Shown here piece by piece: positions 45,044-57,683 of a stretch of 64,000 bases of DNA. Source of the DNA: Cerioporus squamosus. Its lineage: Eukaryota > Basidiomycota > Agaricomycetes > Polyporales > Polyporaceae. The stretch spans positions 434,001 through 498,000 of the forward strand of contig JABYQS010000006.1 of the NCBI GenBank assembly GCA_022592435.1, read 5' to 3'. The notes under the pieces are model-generated. The model did no database searches, was not told the DNA's origin, and saw nothing but the letters and a program-made list of their open reading frames with translations. The first letter of the stretch is position 1. Each line of letters begins with the position of its first letter. The position numbers were made by a program, and so were the translations under genes.

Positions 45044-46656
45044 ATGCTCACCCGTCGTTTACTCCAGATCCTTGGCTTGAACCTCTTCGCGGTGTCCGTC
45101 CCCGCGTCCCCAACCAGCGGCCGGCTTGACGGTGTCGAGCTTGCGCTGCGATCACGTAGGAGTAGCGAAACCAATGTTGACCTGAAAGCTACAAACTTCG
45201 ACCATTTCGTGAGTATCACTGACCTCTCGATGATAGCCTGCACCATCTTACGCCTCACCCAGTATGTTGTGGATATCGCGTTAGGAGGACAGAGTGAGCA
45301 AACCCGTGTCCCGACCTGCCCATGATTGGCTGATGGCATCGCTACAGACTTCAGTGTCCAACTCGATACCGGGTCTAATGACCTCGTCTTGAACCAAACC
45401 GCACCTTCTCTCAAGCTGACGAATGCCACGCCCTTTGTCGGCAACGAAACTTACGGCTCAGGCTGGGGCGCTGGTCGTGAACTTTTTGCCGAGCTTGAGG
45501 TCGGTCCATCAGTGGTGCCTTCGCAAGCGTTTGTGAACATAAGTGAGGTCAGTGCCATAGACATTCCTTGTAGCGGGATGGAGCTGATGATATCTAGTCC
45601 TTGGGAAACTTCGGTCCCTTCGACGGCATCTTGGGCACCGCGCCCGCCTCGATCGCGAGTAATATCAACGCGAACTTCACCGCAGCGTGGGGTCGAGCGG
45701 AGGGCGACCGGCTGTCAAGCCCGTTCCTCAACAATCTCTTCGCCCAAAACCCTTCCATGGGCCACTTCTTCGATCTCCAGCTCAGCCGCACGAGCATGCT
45801 CGGGAATACGAGCGATGGGATCTTCGCCATCGGGAAGCACGCTTCCGGCCATGAAGGGGTCGGCCAGGCGACCAAACTACACACTGTTGCCGGCGGGCGC
45901 TGGGGTGTCATCCAGGACGGCGTGAGCGTGGATGGGGCAGTGTTCAAGCCCAACACTTCCCGCGTCCCAGGGACCCCAGCTGGAAAGCTGGTCTCTGTTC
46001 TGGACAGCGGCACGTCCCTAGCTTCGGGCCCGGCCGCCCTCGCGGAGGCGATCTACTCGTCGATGCCGCATGCTACATTCTCGCCGACTGCGAATATGTG
46101 GTATGTGCTCTGCAACAGCAGTGCGAACTTGACGTTTACCTTTGGGTACGCGGTCCTCTGTGAGACATGGCGCCGGTGCTTAACTGATCGTGCACGACAG
46201 CGGCCAGGACTACCATGTCCATCCACTAGAGGTCACCCTCGTCGAAGCTTCCGTAGTGCCGTTGAACGGGAAGGAGGAGAATGTAACCGTCTGCTATGGC
46301 GGCTTCCAACCCGTGCCCGCTGCCGAGCGCGACTTCCAGGGCTTTGATCTCGTGCTCGGTGATGTGTTTATGAAGAGTGTGTATACCTCGTGAGTGCCCC
46401 CTGCAGAGCTATGGTCCGGTTGTGGATGGTTGCGCTGATGACTCTGTGTTCGTGCAGCTTCAATTTTGGTGACGACTACGACACTGCGAACAGCACAAGC
46501 GGGACGCCGTATATCCAGCTCCAGTCTACGGTGCCGGATGCCGGCGCTGCGTGGGAGGACTTCCTCACCGAGCGGAAGAAGGTCCTCGAGGCGTACCCGC
46601 CGCAGATAGACCCAGCCACGTTCGTAGAGATCCTGGAGAATTGGACTTCGACGTAG
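45044..46656 (+). CDS. Secreted pepsin-like aspartic protease (A1 family)
   Basis: Extracellular or vacuolar endopeptidase. Six exons (45044-45208, 45263-45293, 45348-45547, 45598-46145, 46201-46389, 46458-46656) give 443 aa. Signal peptide MLTRRLLQILGLNLFAVSVPAS, then a short propeptide. N-lobe: YVVDIALGGQNFSVQLDTGSND, with catalytic Asp in DTGS; this junction needs the 31-nt second exon. C-lobe: VSVLDSGTSLASGP, with the second catalytic Asp in DSGT. YGGF, LVLGDVFMKSVYTSFNFG is the usual last pepsin block. Several N-x-S/T glycosylation sites (NQT, NET, NTS, NSS) support secretion. The C-terminus extends ~50 residues beyond the family core and has no GPI-type tail. Confidence 0.93.
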
Positions 46657-47179
46657 TTCGCAGGTATGTCAGCAGGATCCTTCGTCCGCTGAAGCGTTGA
46701 TTTTCCAAAGATATTCAGGATGATGGTATCGGACTTGATACAACGACCACTCTAGCCGCCCAGCGTTCTCGATGTACGATATATGTAACATTCGCCTCGC
46801 GCATTGCAATCAATTCCATGTCACGGTGGACCCGCTTGTGGGCAACGGCGCTTGGTGTACGGCAACCGAAGAGGGACAGATCGGACTATGACGTTCTCAC
46901 TTCCCCAATCGGCCTGCTATAAAGTCGCCCGAAGGTGCGTCGTCGCTGGTCACTGTCCCTGGCCTCTTACCCCCACTTGCACTTTCCTTGCCCCGTCGCC
47001 GCACCTCAAGCGCAACACGTCCAACCGCAACGCGTCCAATTAGCATGTAAGGCGGCGCGTTCAGCGCGCATATATCGAGGTCCTTTTGGTCGCTCATACA
47101 GTAAACTCCGCGCAGGCCCCAGGAAAAGACCAAGAAGTCGTGGCTTTGCTGCGGCGAAGCGCATCGCTCCGAGGGAGCG
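46657..47179. other. Intergenic region; possible 5' exon of the C2HC gene
   Basis: Contains CTATAAAG at about 46918-46925, about 255 bases before the assumed ATG of the next gene. That spacing leaves room for a long leader or an unrecognised first exon. No conserved frame seen. Confidence 0.35.
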
Positions 47180-48350
47180 ATGCAATACCACAAGGCCAAG
47201 GTGCATCAACAAGTTACCACCGTGCTCTTCAAGAACTACCCTGGCGTGCACTTCACCATCAAACGCAATCCGGAGACCAAGTGCTTTCACTGTCCGTATT
47301 GTGTTAAGCGGTATCCCTTGGCCAGCCCCCTGCGCGTGAGTCCTCATTTCATGCGCGCGGTTTGATTGGAGGTGGTGAGCTTGAGTACGCAGGATCACAT
47401 GGTGCTCAAGTGTGACGGATACGCGCAATATCGGGTTTCGTCGCTACCGAAGCTCAAGATTCGGCCGCCCCGTAAGAACGATCGGTCGGATAGCGGCAAG
47501 CCTGTCGAGGATGCGATGCCAGTGGATGAGGTGGTGGTGGTGAAGGATGAGCAGAAAGACGAGGTGATCGTCACTGGCACAGACGCGAACACGACGCAGG
47601 AGTCGGAAGGTGAGTACGAACATCTCTCTTGTGCGTTTACTCTGCAACGCGGCTCGGTCAGCAACGGGAACCCTCCAGGGGAGCTTCGCATTGCAGTCGC
47701 TGCTCTACCCGGAATCGCAAGCAGACGATCCACACGCAATCGCCGAGTCGGAGTTCATGGAAGTGGCGCCAGAACCTACGAACGCTACAGTGGAGGTGGC
47801 CTCGCCCACGATATCCGATCAGTCGAGCTCTGTGGAAGACGTCGCCGAGGTCGTATTCCTGCCACCCGTGCTCCGACCTGCAACATGGTCTCCGATCAGT
47901 GTGGCGAACCGGATTCCGGATTGGCGACTTATCAGCTACTCGCCTTCTCTCGTTACGAGCGGCTCCTCTTGTTCGACAACCTCTCTGCGTTCGGTGTCCG
48001 ACGACCCCTCTGGCTCGCGCTTCACGTTGCCCGTGAAAACGGAGTTCCACTACAAGCTCGAGCCAACTTTTGAGGACGACCTACAACATGTTCCTCGCCA
48101 GCTCGATCATTCGCTCTCTGCCGCTCAGGTCTTCCTGGATGGTCTTTGGCGCCCTCTCGGACACGCTGCACCTCACCTGCATGGACTCGGCGTCGTCACG
48201 GAGGCGGATCTGGACTTGGTCTGTGCGATGCCGGATGCTTGGGACGAAGTGGGCGACCTTCTTCGCGGGAGCGGGGTGACAATGATCGAGTGGTTGATGG
48301 TGAAGGAGGCGTTCAAGACGCGGGCGAAACGACTTCCGGAGAGAACTTGA
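47180..48350 (+). CDS. Unrecognised C2HC-type zinc-finger-like protein
   Basis: Three exons (47180-47335, 47393-47609, 47662-48350) give 353 aa. The N-terminal part reads FHCPYCVKRYPLASPLRDHMVLKCDG across intron 1, a C-x2-C-...-H-x4-C arrangement like a single C2H2/C2HC finger. Next comes an acidic middle (DAMPVDEVVVVKDEQKDEV). A Ser-rich segment follows, then a C-terminal helical region (LDHSLSAAQVFLDGLWRPLGHAAPHLHGLGVVTEADLDLVCAMPDAWDEVGDLLRGSGVTMIEWLMVKEAF) that looks folded. The acceptor at 47662 is required to keep phase. The C-terminal block resembles regions in basidiomycete proteins of unknown function. A DNA- or chromatin-related role is possible from the finger alone but unproven. 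Confidence 0.72.
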
Positions 48351-48765
48351 TTCAAGCCTGTGGTCTGTATGTCTTAATTTAGGGAACCTAAACAAAAACC
48401 ATCGGTGTTTCTCGCGAACTCCCGAACTCGGACTCTTCCATGATCGTCGCGCTTAACCTCACGAGGATAAAGGTAGTCGGAGAGCAAGAACGGTCAAACG
48501 CTCAAGGAACAGTTTGTAGAACTTTCAGTCCTGCAACTGAGCTTGAGGGCATTCAAAGACCCTCAGTGACGATACAAACGGCATCTACCTGTCGTGTCTA
48601 TGACAGCGCGCGAAGAGAGTCGAGACTTTCGGCTGATGGAGGGGTGCAGCGAGAAATCAGTATCATTGCGGCCACTCTTGCACTGCACTGTAGTACATAT
48701 AATACAATGGAGTCGAGAACACCAACGTCTCGTATGAACCCTAGTCCGTAATGAAGTCGTGCTGT
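48351..48765. other. Convergent intergenic region
   Basis: 415 bases between the 3' ends of the C2HC gene and P450 D. No gene seen. Confidence 0.35.
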
Positions 48766-51018
48766 TCACTGGACAAGCGATACGCGCAAGGGCATCTGCG
48801 AACCGAGGTGCATCTCGTTCGCGACAAGAGGCGTCATGAGGCCGGCGGCGAAGCGAATGATCTCAGGGTTGCCCTCCGCAACGTTGAACTCAAACTTCTC
48901 GATGAGCTCCACGAGGAGTGCCTGCATCTCAATGATACTGCAGCAAGTAGAGTCCGGGTCAGCAAGCACACACACCGCCGACGGTAGTATCCGGGGACTT
49001 ACGAGAACCGCCAACCGATGCATGCCTGGAGACCGGCGCTGAAGGTCATGAGGTTGGACGTCACCCCAACGTACGTCTCGCCCATCTTCTCTTGCTCGAT
49101 GAACCGCATCGGGTTGAATTCGTTCGCGTCAGCACCCCAGATCTGTGTCAGTCTGTAGCAGATGCACGCCATGTCAGCCCAACCGCACGAACGCCGCTAG
49201 CTTGTAGCCTGGCTCACCGATTGTATCCCCAGTTCGAGATCCGACAAGTAGTGCCTTTCGGGATGGGGATTTCGTTGACTGTTTCACCAGTAGCGAGGGT
49301 GATGGGGTACGCGAGAGGCAGGACGTCATCTCGGGTCGCCTGCCGCTCGGTGAGATAGGCGATCGGGTGAAGACGCAGCACTTCCTTCATGGCGGCCAAG
49401 CAGTAAGTCATCGAGTCCAGGTCGTTGACAGAGAAATCCTCGTCGCCACGAGCCGCAACGCGAGCACGGATAGCCTTGATTTCCTCGCGCATCTTTGACT
49501 GGTACTCGGGATGCCGTGAGAGCTCCCAGAGTAGCCACGACAGAGTGGATGCCGTCGTCTCGTGACCTAAGTAGTTATGAGCACCAGCCCGAAGTCGCGA
49601 GACAAGAAGCGAGCGGGGACTCACCTGCCAAGAGGAAAGTGGCCATCTGAGCGATCATCTCCTCGTCCGTCAAGCGCTCCTTCCCAATCTCCGCTGCGTT
49701 GGCTCTGACTAGAGGGAAAACCGTCAACCAAAGACCGCATGCGGGTTGGAGATGGCTCACCGAGTATACTCATGATGTCCTTCTTCTTCTCGTCGCCGCC
49801 GGCGAGGACAGCTTCGGTCTTCTCGTCAATCAACTTCTTGGAGTATTCATTGATAAGCTTGAGGGTCTTGCGGAGACGAGCGTGATCCTTGCCGGGCAGG
49901 TACTTCACGTACTTCAAGATCGGCGTAGGGATGTAGTACCACAGGGCACGGAAGATGAGGGTGAATTTCGATGGGAACGCAATCGAATCGGCACTGCGAG
50001 TAAGCCGTCAGGCGGAGATCTTGAGTGTAACGAACACCACACACGTACAACATATCCTTATAGGCCTCCATGACAGGGGCCAGCTTGTTGTCCATGGCAC
50101 CAAATTGGACGTCGAACCCAACTAGTGGCAATCAGCAGAGCGCGGACCGAGACAGCGAGATACGACATACCTTCACCGATGATGTCCAAAGTGCAGCGCG
50201 TGAGCCAAGCGAGAACATTGAACCTCTTCCCGGAGTCGGGATCGCTCTGAAGGATGTCCTGCCACTTCTGGCTAAGCTGTAATCCGGCAAACATGTCTAA
50301 GATCAACATTTCGTGGAATCCATACAGCAAGGGACCAACCTTCTGTGCAGATGCGCGGAATACGGGCAGGAAGGACCTGAGTTGAGCAGCTGTAAATGCG
50401 GGGTTCATAATCTTGCGCTGGCGCGCATGATCCTGTTCTAATAGACAGCTCTTCATTGGCTCGGGTGCGTACTATGAGGGCGACAGTCAACGTACCTCGC
50501 GCGACTAAGATGCCAGCTCCTGTTATTTCGCCCGATACTGTCTGGGAGACGACACTCTTCTGGAAATGATATCCCGACTTGTGTAACATGTACTGGAGGG
50601 CCTGGGGGAGTTTCAAGGGTGAGACGAAGCACAGCGGTTCTGTAGATGCGTACGCCTAACCTTCGGGTCTGATATTTGGAGCGCGTGTTCCTATGTCTCG
50701 ATGAGAAGGTGCCCAGAATATAAGGCCTGAACGATGATCAACGTACCCCCAAGGGATACATCACTTTGTATACCGTCCCATACTCCGGGATGTACTTGGA
50801 GTCCAGATCGCCCACGTTGAGCTCGCTGTTCAACCCTTGACTGTGACCTGCGAGACGTCAGAGGAATGACGCATTATGGTTGCGACGGACGTACCCAAGA
50901 GCCATCCCGGACTCGGAGGTCCTCTGACCTTGCGTAACGAGCGGCCTGCGAGCCACCGGCGCACTGCAAATACGAGTAGCCCCCCACCCGCGAGGAGGAG
51001 AAGCACCAGGGGATCCAT
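48766..51018 (-). CDS. Cytochrome P450 D, intact, different family from A-C
   Basis: ER-anchored monooxygenase with about a dozen exons; every phase closes. N-terminal anchor LVLLLLAGGGLLVFAVRRWL is followed by the Pro-rich hinge RGPPSPGWLLG. Then HSQGLNSELNVGDLDSKYIPEYG, GILVARGQDHARQRKIMNPAF (helix C, W/R-type haem contact) and LTRCTLDIIGEVGFD. The I-helix oxygen-activation motif is AGHETTAS, and the K-helix is KEVLRLHP. The haem loop FSAGLQACIGWRFS gives FxxGxxxCxG. The style (CYP4/CYP5-like, long B-C region) resembles fungal fatty-acid or xenobiotic P450s rather than the ent-kaurene-oxidase-like array at 30-39 kb. Substrate unknown. Not a member of the tandem array. Confidence 0.9.
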
Positions 51019-52083
51019 CGGCTACAAACGAGAGTGCTGGGGTCGGTGTGCAGGCTCGAGGGGACTGACTGGTTGCAGTGAAGCGGAGTTGACTGGCTCT
51101 TTCTTCCCCCCAAAAATATGTATATACTAGCCTGAGAGGACATGAGTTCCTGTTCCCACGGACATACCTCGTAGTATGCAGACGGCGAGTGCGGCCGCGA
51201 GTGTGGGGTCCCCGTGGACACGATTTCCCACCTAATTCTCCATCACTACGCGGAGTTGATGGCGTTGACTGCACGCGTGCGGGCGACAGTTCTGGCATGC
51301 ACATCCCCTCCATTCACGAGTGATGCTGGCCTTTGGGTCGGTTGACCAGGGGCAGAACAACGTTCTCATGCAAGGGGAAGGCTGACGCAAGTCCCTCACA
51401 TGCTGAGACTTTACTGCAACATGGAAGGTCTTGGTATGCGACCACTAGCCTGGCTGCGCGCAGGGACTGGGCCGCGACTAGTACTGTATGCGGTTTTCGC
51501 TTCTGCGGGGTCCGACTAATAAGCGTGCTGACATGGCCAAGAGGTTATCAGCTATGTCACGGTATCATGGTAAGTACTTGGTAAGCATTGGTCCACGTAC
51601 ATCTGCGCATTGATTGAGGAACGCTGCAAGGTCGAACGATCCCGGCTGAAATGTCAAGGATCGTGCGTGTTGTCATGCGCGAGAAAAGCTGTTCAATGTG
51701 GGGAATCATGCACACGGCGGCCACATGTTCACTCCTGTGCCAGACTGATTTGAAAAGCAAGTTTGAAAAGGTTCATGAGGGCCGACCGGCCATGCAAATG
51801 CGGAACTAACCTCAGGCAGCAAACTGTGAGACATGAACGAAGGGAGAGCGGAGTAGGCGCTCAGGAACGTTACCAACTCGGGCGCGAGGGAGGGCAGTGG
51901 CCGAAGTAAATTCGGATGTTCCACAAGTGGCCAGTGACACTAGTGTATTACTATTCCAAGATGTGCACTCGGCGCCGCGCAACGACTGTAGTACATGGGA
52001 AGGAGAGATATCTGATAGCGTCCAAGTCACGCACAATCTGCGGCCGCGAGACTATCAATGTCCGCAAAACAAAAGCCTCGACG
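51019..52083. other. Intergenic region, P450 D promoter side
   Basis: About 1.07 kb upstream of P450 D and downstream of the small secreted gene C. Only short unsupported frames. An AATATGTATATAC element at about 51114-51126 lies ~100 bases upstream of the P450 D ATG (minus strand) and may be its TATA region. Confidence 0.35.
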
Positions 52084-52934
52084 CTATAGCGCGGCATATG
52101 CACCCAGGAGCATACTCCCCAATACAGCAGCGGCACCCATGGTAAGCGGTCGCATAGCGGACACCTCTTGACGGGCGGACGCGCTGTTCATAGGCATTAG
52201 GGAGGGTGACGTTCGCGTCAGCTTCAAGAAAATCCGCTCATCCGGAAGAGAACTTACGAATTACTGATCGCGTTCTTGACGTTGTTGAGGTCCTTCGCAA
52301 TTGCTGTACCTGTTGGGCCGAGGAAACTCTCTGCCTCCGAGAGGAGACTCGTCGCTGCGAAAGGACTTGAGATGAAAGGGTTTCGAAAACAGCTTAAAAA
52401 CGGATCATACCCTCTGCAACGACCGCTATCATCGCAAGCCGTGGCATTAGCTCTAAGTGTTTGTCAAAAAACCGAGTTCTCCTTGCTCACCGGTGTTGGT
52501 TGCTAGCTTGCCGACTGCCGAATCACAGTCAAGCTGCATATATGTGGACATATCTAATCTACTCACTCTCCGCCGTGGCCTCCTTGAAGACAGATTCAGC
52601 TATCACAAACGGTCAGATCACTACACATCAAAGAGCTCGAGAATACGCACCGACGGACGTGGCCTCGCCTATGATAGCTTTGACTGGGTGGTGGGCCGCC
52701 GGTCAGAGCTGCCATATCTCGGCGGGACGATGGGGTACGTACTGTCAACGGTGACGGAGAACAGCTGATCGATCGCAGTCTCGACGTTGTCAACAACTGC
52801 ACAAGAACAATGGTTAGTGAGGTGCGACGCTACAGGGGACTATCTGACGTACGATCACGCTGTTCCACAGGCGAAGGCGCTGCCAGCACGGATACAGACG
52901 AAAGGAAAAGAGCGACGAAGAAGCCAGCGCGCAT
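52084..52934 (-). CDS. Small secreted protein C with GPI-like hydrophobic tail, many micro-exons
   Basis: Minus-strand gene with a clear signal peptide (MRAGFFVALFLSSVSVLAAPSPVEQ). Short exons joined by ~50-nt introns follow: VVDNVETAIDQLFSVTVD, IKAIIGEATSVG, AESVFKEATAES, IGKLATNT, ATSLLSEAESFLGPTGTAIAKDLNNVKNAISNS. The last exon gives SASARQEVSAMRPLTMGAAAVLGSMLLGAYAAL. The hydrophobic C-terminus after a small-residue site suggests GPI anchoring. The last exon resembles that of gene B at 59.3 kb (GAAAVLGSM shared). Exon edges in the middle are approximate. Function unknown; likely cell-wall or surface protein. Confidence 0.65.
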
Positions 52935-53029
52935 CGTGAAGATCTGGAACGAAACAGCACCAGGCTGGACAAAAAGTGAGAGGAATAGCAGCAAGACGGG
53001 AACAGGGTGGATTCTTGTTGTCTGCGCGA

Positions 53030-53036
53030 CTTTATA
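53030..53036 (-). promoter_or_regulatory. TATA box, small secreted protein C
   Basis: TATAAAG read on the minus strand, 96-102 bases upstream of the gene C ATG (52934). Confidence 0.45.
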
Positions 53037-55011
53037 CAATGTCCTGCGCGCACGACGTAGGTTCCGCCACGGAGACGTGACTATCAGCTGTGCCCACAGC
53101 ACAACGCGCACTCGGGAGCCCCGGGGCTGGCACAGAGTGTCATTGGTCAACGGCCACCTTCCAATGTGAATCGCGTTCCGAATCGCTATTCCTGGTCTGC
53201 TTGACGACGGGTGAGGAAGGGGCGGCAGTAAGAACTGTCACCGACGTCAGACTTCGATAACGACACAATCAGCAAGCCTGTGAACTCACCGGCGCTGTCC
53301 GCTCGGTTGGCACTCATCCGGAGCTGGAAGACGTGCCGGAATAACGGGTCCGAGCAGTCCGACGGAACAAAGGGGCGGATATGGTGGGATATCACGCTTC
53401 TGGTCACAGCTAGGCAGCGGTAAGTGGGTGTTATAGTTTCTGTGGATGATCAGTTCACAGGAACTGTCGGCCGTTGTCAGACAGAGGTCTGCGATCATGC
53501 ACCCAGCGGTGTGCAAGTTGACGAGGCAACTTGCATCGTCTGTGCCGCTACAGGCACTGTGTAACGCGTCAGTGAAGCGAATCTCGCGGCGTGACGACTG
53601 GATATGGAGGATTCACAAGACGAATCAGTAGAATCTGAGAGATTGCCGTGCCAGTTGTGCGAGACTCACCGGGACCATCGCCTCCCCGCTCTACACTGGC
53701 CGTGCTCTCATCCGGAGTACATCGGTGGTCAAGTTATTCGGGTATTGCAATCAGCCTGAGGTTGGTGGGAGATGCTACTGAGTCGGTACCGTTGTCCATC
53801 ATAGGGAGTCTGGAGCTCACTGGCAAAGTACAGAACGCCGTCAGTTGTGCCGCGGGGGAGCAACTCGTATGGAAAGATATGACATGCTAACCAGGGCTGC
53901 CTACCAGCAAGCAACCCCAGAGACGTGCGTCCGATGCGCATGTAGGATTTCTGGCAGGTCTGAGGTGACGCGGCGTTTATGGTTCGGATCCGGCTTTTCA
54001 AGTTCGAGCCAGGAAGTCTGTGAGCGTTGAAGGGAATCGCAGCAGTGTTCTGCTGCTCATCATCAGCAGCAGCCGCAGACAGTCAAGGCTCAAGATGTCA
54101 TAGTAAGACATGATGCGAATGGGAGAGTTGCGACGCGGACAGGTCGACAGGCTACAGGCCGCCCTGCAGTGCCACTGGCGAAACGCCGGCCGGCTGCAGT
54201 ACTGTTTGCGCCGCTGTGACTGTGATAGGTCACACACTACGTCCAGGGCTAGGAGCCCGTCACGGACTTAAGCTTGTGGCGACTCCAGGAGTCCGACCAT
54301 CATGATGCAGACAGTAGTTGCTCGTCTGCCCAGCTTCGGGTTTGCTGCTGCCAATCTGCCTTCAATCGATGGGACATCCAAACAGTATGCTCACCTTCCT
54401 CTCGTCGCGAGTGGGTGTTAGACTGATTGCATTTTTAGAGTCGGCGTCGGGCCTGCAGATGACAGTACCAGTACTAGTACCTACACAGTATACGGCTTTC
54501 AAATGTACCCCGTGCAAGCACAAGGACATAGCAATACCTCGCCGAGTCCGACTGCCTGTCAAGGTTGCATGCGACTGAGCATATGATTGCGCCACTGTCA
54601 AGACGGTGCGCTATCCCGTCGGCGCAGTCGCATTGAGCACAGTCGATGTGATGCTCGTCGGTGAGTCTTTGGGGATCTGGCTCATATGTTGCCTTTACAA
54701 TTTTATTTCTATTCCAGTATGTAGCATCTGTGCCTTCTACTTCATCGCTCTTCGCAAACCATCTTCCTTCCCTGGGTCTTCTCAGTGGGGCTTCGCATGC
54801 CCGGCCACCGAGTGACTAGGACTCCGAGTCCTTGCTCCGAATGCAGTCGACTACATCCCGTCGACTTGCCACCGATATCAATTCTGTGGTATGATTTTGC
54901 TGCACCTATGACCGTGCGCTTTGATCCCTCAAAGGTTGGGGCGTGTATATAAGGATTCGACCGAGGTGACAACCTCACTCACCACCACCCCATCCTCGCC
55001 AGATCCTCGAC
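53037..55011. other. Long intergenic stretch with weak, possibly decayed exons
   Basis: About 2 kb with no gene I can assemble. A minus-strand frame at about 53286-53560 is Cys-rich and ends at a GTGAGT donor; a similar donor-terminated stretch sharing CTCCGGATGAG occurs near 53660-53715. These may be remnants of a duplicated gene. The right end is the oxalate decarboxylase promoter. Confidence 0.35.
54946..54953 (+). promoter_or_regulatory. TATA box, oxalate decarboxylase
   Basis: TATATAAG, 59-66 bases upstream of the ATG at 55012. A strong, well-spaced TATA box suits an inducible secreted enzyme. Confidence 0.6.
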
Positions 55012-57192
55012 ATGTTCACCTGCAAGTTCACGGGATTCGTCCTCTGTGCCGTGCTCCTAACCGGAAACGCTGCCAGCACACCCATCGACTTGTCATCAGT
55101 TGCCCAGCGCGCGGCGTCCTCGGACGATGTAGCGGCGTCCAGCACATCCGCATCCCCCAATCCCGCGGCATACAGCACGGTCGCGCCTGCGAGCTCCCCA
55201 AAGTCCGGCACCGACACAATCTACACGCCCTCGCATGCCACATTCGCGGCACCCGCGACCGCCACTGTACCGGTTGCCAGCGATCAGCAGAACGGCGTGT
55301 TGTGGGCGGAGGGTTCTGACTTAGATCCCCAGCCTATCCGTCAAACGCTAGGTGCCTCCATCATGGGGCCTCAGAACGTCCCTGTTGCTCTGCAAAATCC
55401 CGACTTGGTCGCACCGCCTACCACCGATTCCGGAAGCGTGTCAGTATCCCTACCTCCGTCGCATGCCATCCACTCACACAGCGTCGTCCACAGGCCTAAC
55501 GCCAAATGGCCGTTCGTGCTCAGCCACAATCGTCTTCAGACAGGCGGTTGGGCTCGTCAGCAGAATGGTGAGCACACTCAGCTCGATAATTGTTCGTGCA
55601 ACTCATTCTATCTTGATGCAGTCGATGTCATGCCTATCGCTAAATGTGAGTATCATACGGCTTTGAGTGGATGCGCCGGGCCTGACGAGGTACGGACAGC
55701 CATGGCTGGCGTGAACATGAGGCTCGAATCCGGCGCTATACGGTGTGTCCTATGCGCATATTGAGACGGTCCACTGATCGGCGACTGTGGACAGGGAGCT
55801 TCATTGGCACAAGACGGCCGAGGTGAGCTCGTGTTGCCTCGAAATGTTACCCACTCCTTCGCGAGGGAGGCTGACGGTATCCGACCCGTGCAGTGGTCAT
55901 ATGTGATTAAGGTGAGAGACAGGAGAGCTAGTCGGGACTCGGTATCTTAGAGTAGGCACTGACAGTTTTGCATAGGGAGGCGTCCAAGTCACAGCTGTCA
56001 ACAGCGACGGCCAGAACTTCCTCGGAACCGCGGTATGCAGATTGGTATGGTGACCTGCCGCGTCGTGCCCTGATCATCTTGTCCGGCACAGAACACTGGA
56101 GACCTATGGTACTTCCCTCCCGGCGTCCCGCATTCTCTTCAGGCTACAAGCGATGATCCCAATGGAGCTGAGTTCCTCCTGGTGCGTTCTCACGATACAT
56201 CGCACAGCACAGAAGTCGCTCACGTTGTCATGTTCGCGGCAGGTATTCGACGACGGTGCCTTCAGCGAAGACTCAACGTTCCTAGTGCGCAACTTCGAGC
56301 ATGCTGGTGTGGCGTAGCGCGTGAACTGACCGAAATATATAGCTCACTGATTGGCTAGCACACGTCCCGAAGGAAGTTCTCGCGAAGAACTTCAAGGCTA
56401 ACCTCTCTGCGTTCGACCACATCCCCGCGGAGCAACTCTATATCTTTCCCAGCAGTATGTATGAGTAAGCTTCAGTCACATTTGAGCTAACGTTGACATT
56501 GTAGCGCCTCCACCTGCCGACGTGGACGCCCGAGTTGCAAGCCCTCAGGGCGAAGTTCCGAGCCCCTTCATCTTCAAGTTGTCTGAGATGAACGCGACTT
56601 ACTTGGATGGCGGCTCCGTAAAGGTCGTCGATACGACTAGCTTCCCTGTCTCCACCGCTATTTCCGTCGCGGAGGTCACCGTTGAACCGGGTGCCATGCG
56701 GTACGCTCCAGTGCACGCAACGTCGTTCCACATGGCTGAGCTTCCTTTAGGGAGCTTCACTGGCACCCGACCCAGGACGAGTGGTCATACTTCCTGTAAG
56801 CGTCGTCCCAGAAGCCATGTGCCTGCCAACTAACTCTGTTTTATAGTGAAGGCGACGGTCGTGTCACCCTCTTTGCATCCAGTAGCAACGCGCGAACCTT
56901 CAACTACCAGGCGGGAGACGTCGGCTTCGTCCCGGCATCCTTCGGGCACTACGTCGAAAATACCTCAAACACGACCCTGCGCTTCCTTGAAATCTTCAAC
57001 GCCGATCGATACCAGGACATCAGCCTGAACCAGGTAAGACAGTTGCTACCTGGTCAAAGTCGAGCCCTGCTGACGTCGTGCCAGTGGCTCGCGCTCACCC
57101 CTCCTGAGCTCGTGAGGGCTCACTTGAACTTCGACGATGAGACCCTCGCACGCCTCAGCAAGACCAAGTATGTCGTCGTCGGATCCACCTGA
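55012..57192 (+). CDS. Secreted oxalate decarboxylase (bicupin)
   Basis: Mn-dependent enzyme converting oxalate to formate and CO2, used by wood-decay fungi to control oxalate. Signal peptide MFTCKFTGFVLCAVLLTGNAAS, then a long Ala/Ser/Thr/Pro-rich linker to about residue 90. The next block is QPIRQTLGASIMGPQN, VPNAKWPFVLSHNRLQTGGWARQQN. Cupin 1: GAIRELHWHKTAEWSYVIKGGVQVTAV (HxH and Glu), with GDLWYFPPGVPHSLQA. The lid loop FSEDSTFLLTDWLAHVPKEVLAKNF contains the catalytic-type SED/E segment. Cupin 2: [28 protein letters not shown] with FVPASFGHYVENTS. About ten introns, including micro-exons around both HWH motifs; each phase closes, so the enzyme looks intact. It sits between small secreted genes C and A. 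Confidence 0.94.
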
Positions 57193-57683
57193 TAGAGGTT
57201 GTATGGCTCTCGAAGTGTCTTAGCCCATCTAGCCAGTCGAATAGTTCCCCACACTCCTCTCAGATGTCATGACCCAGACTCCTTTGAATGACGCTGTGTA
57301 TTGTAATTTGTTCGCAACATCAGATGATCTCGCAACCTCTTGAAGTCCTTGACAGTATGTAGTAGACGACCCTGGCATATACATGTCAATGATGATTTGG
57401 ACCACAACCCGGTGCTCACTGCGATCTATCATGTCATCCCGCGCCAGGGGGTGGCCGTGTGACTTGAAACCAGGCTGTCACCCGTTATCGGGAAAGCTAC
57501 AGCCTACAGCGGCGAAGAACAGGACCGCATCTACTGTATGCTCCAGAGGAGTGACGAGGATGACACAAGTCACCATGAAGGATTCAGGTGGTAGTTTGTA
57601 GGTAATACACGGTAAGTATCCATCGGAGACACGAACCTCGGGGATACGGTATAATGGCCATGATCATGCAAGGTAGGGGAAGT
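57193..57683. other. Convergent intergenic region
   Basis: 491 bases between the 3' ends of oxalate decarboxylase and small secreted gene A. No gene, repeat or RNA seen. Confidence 0.35.
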
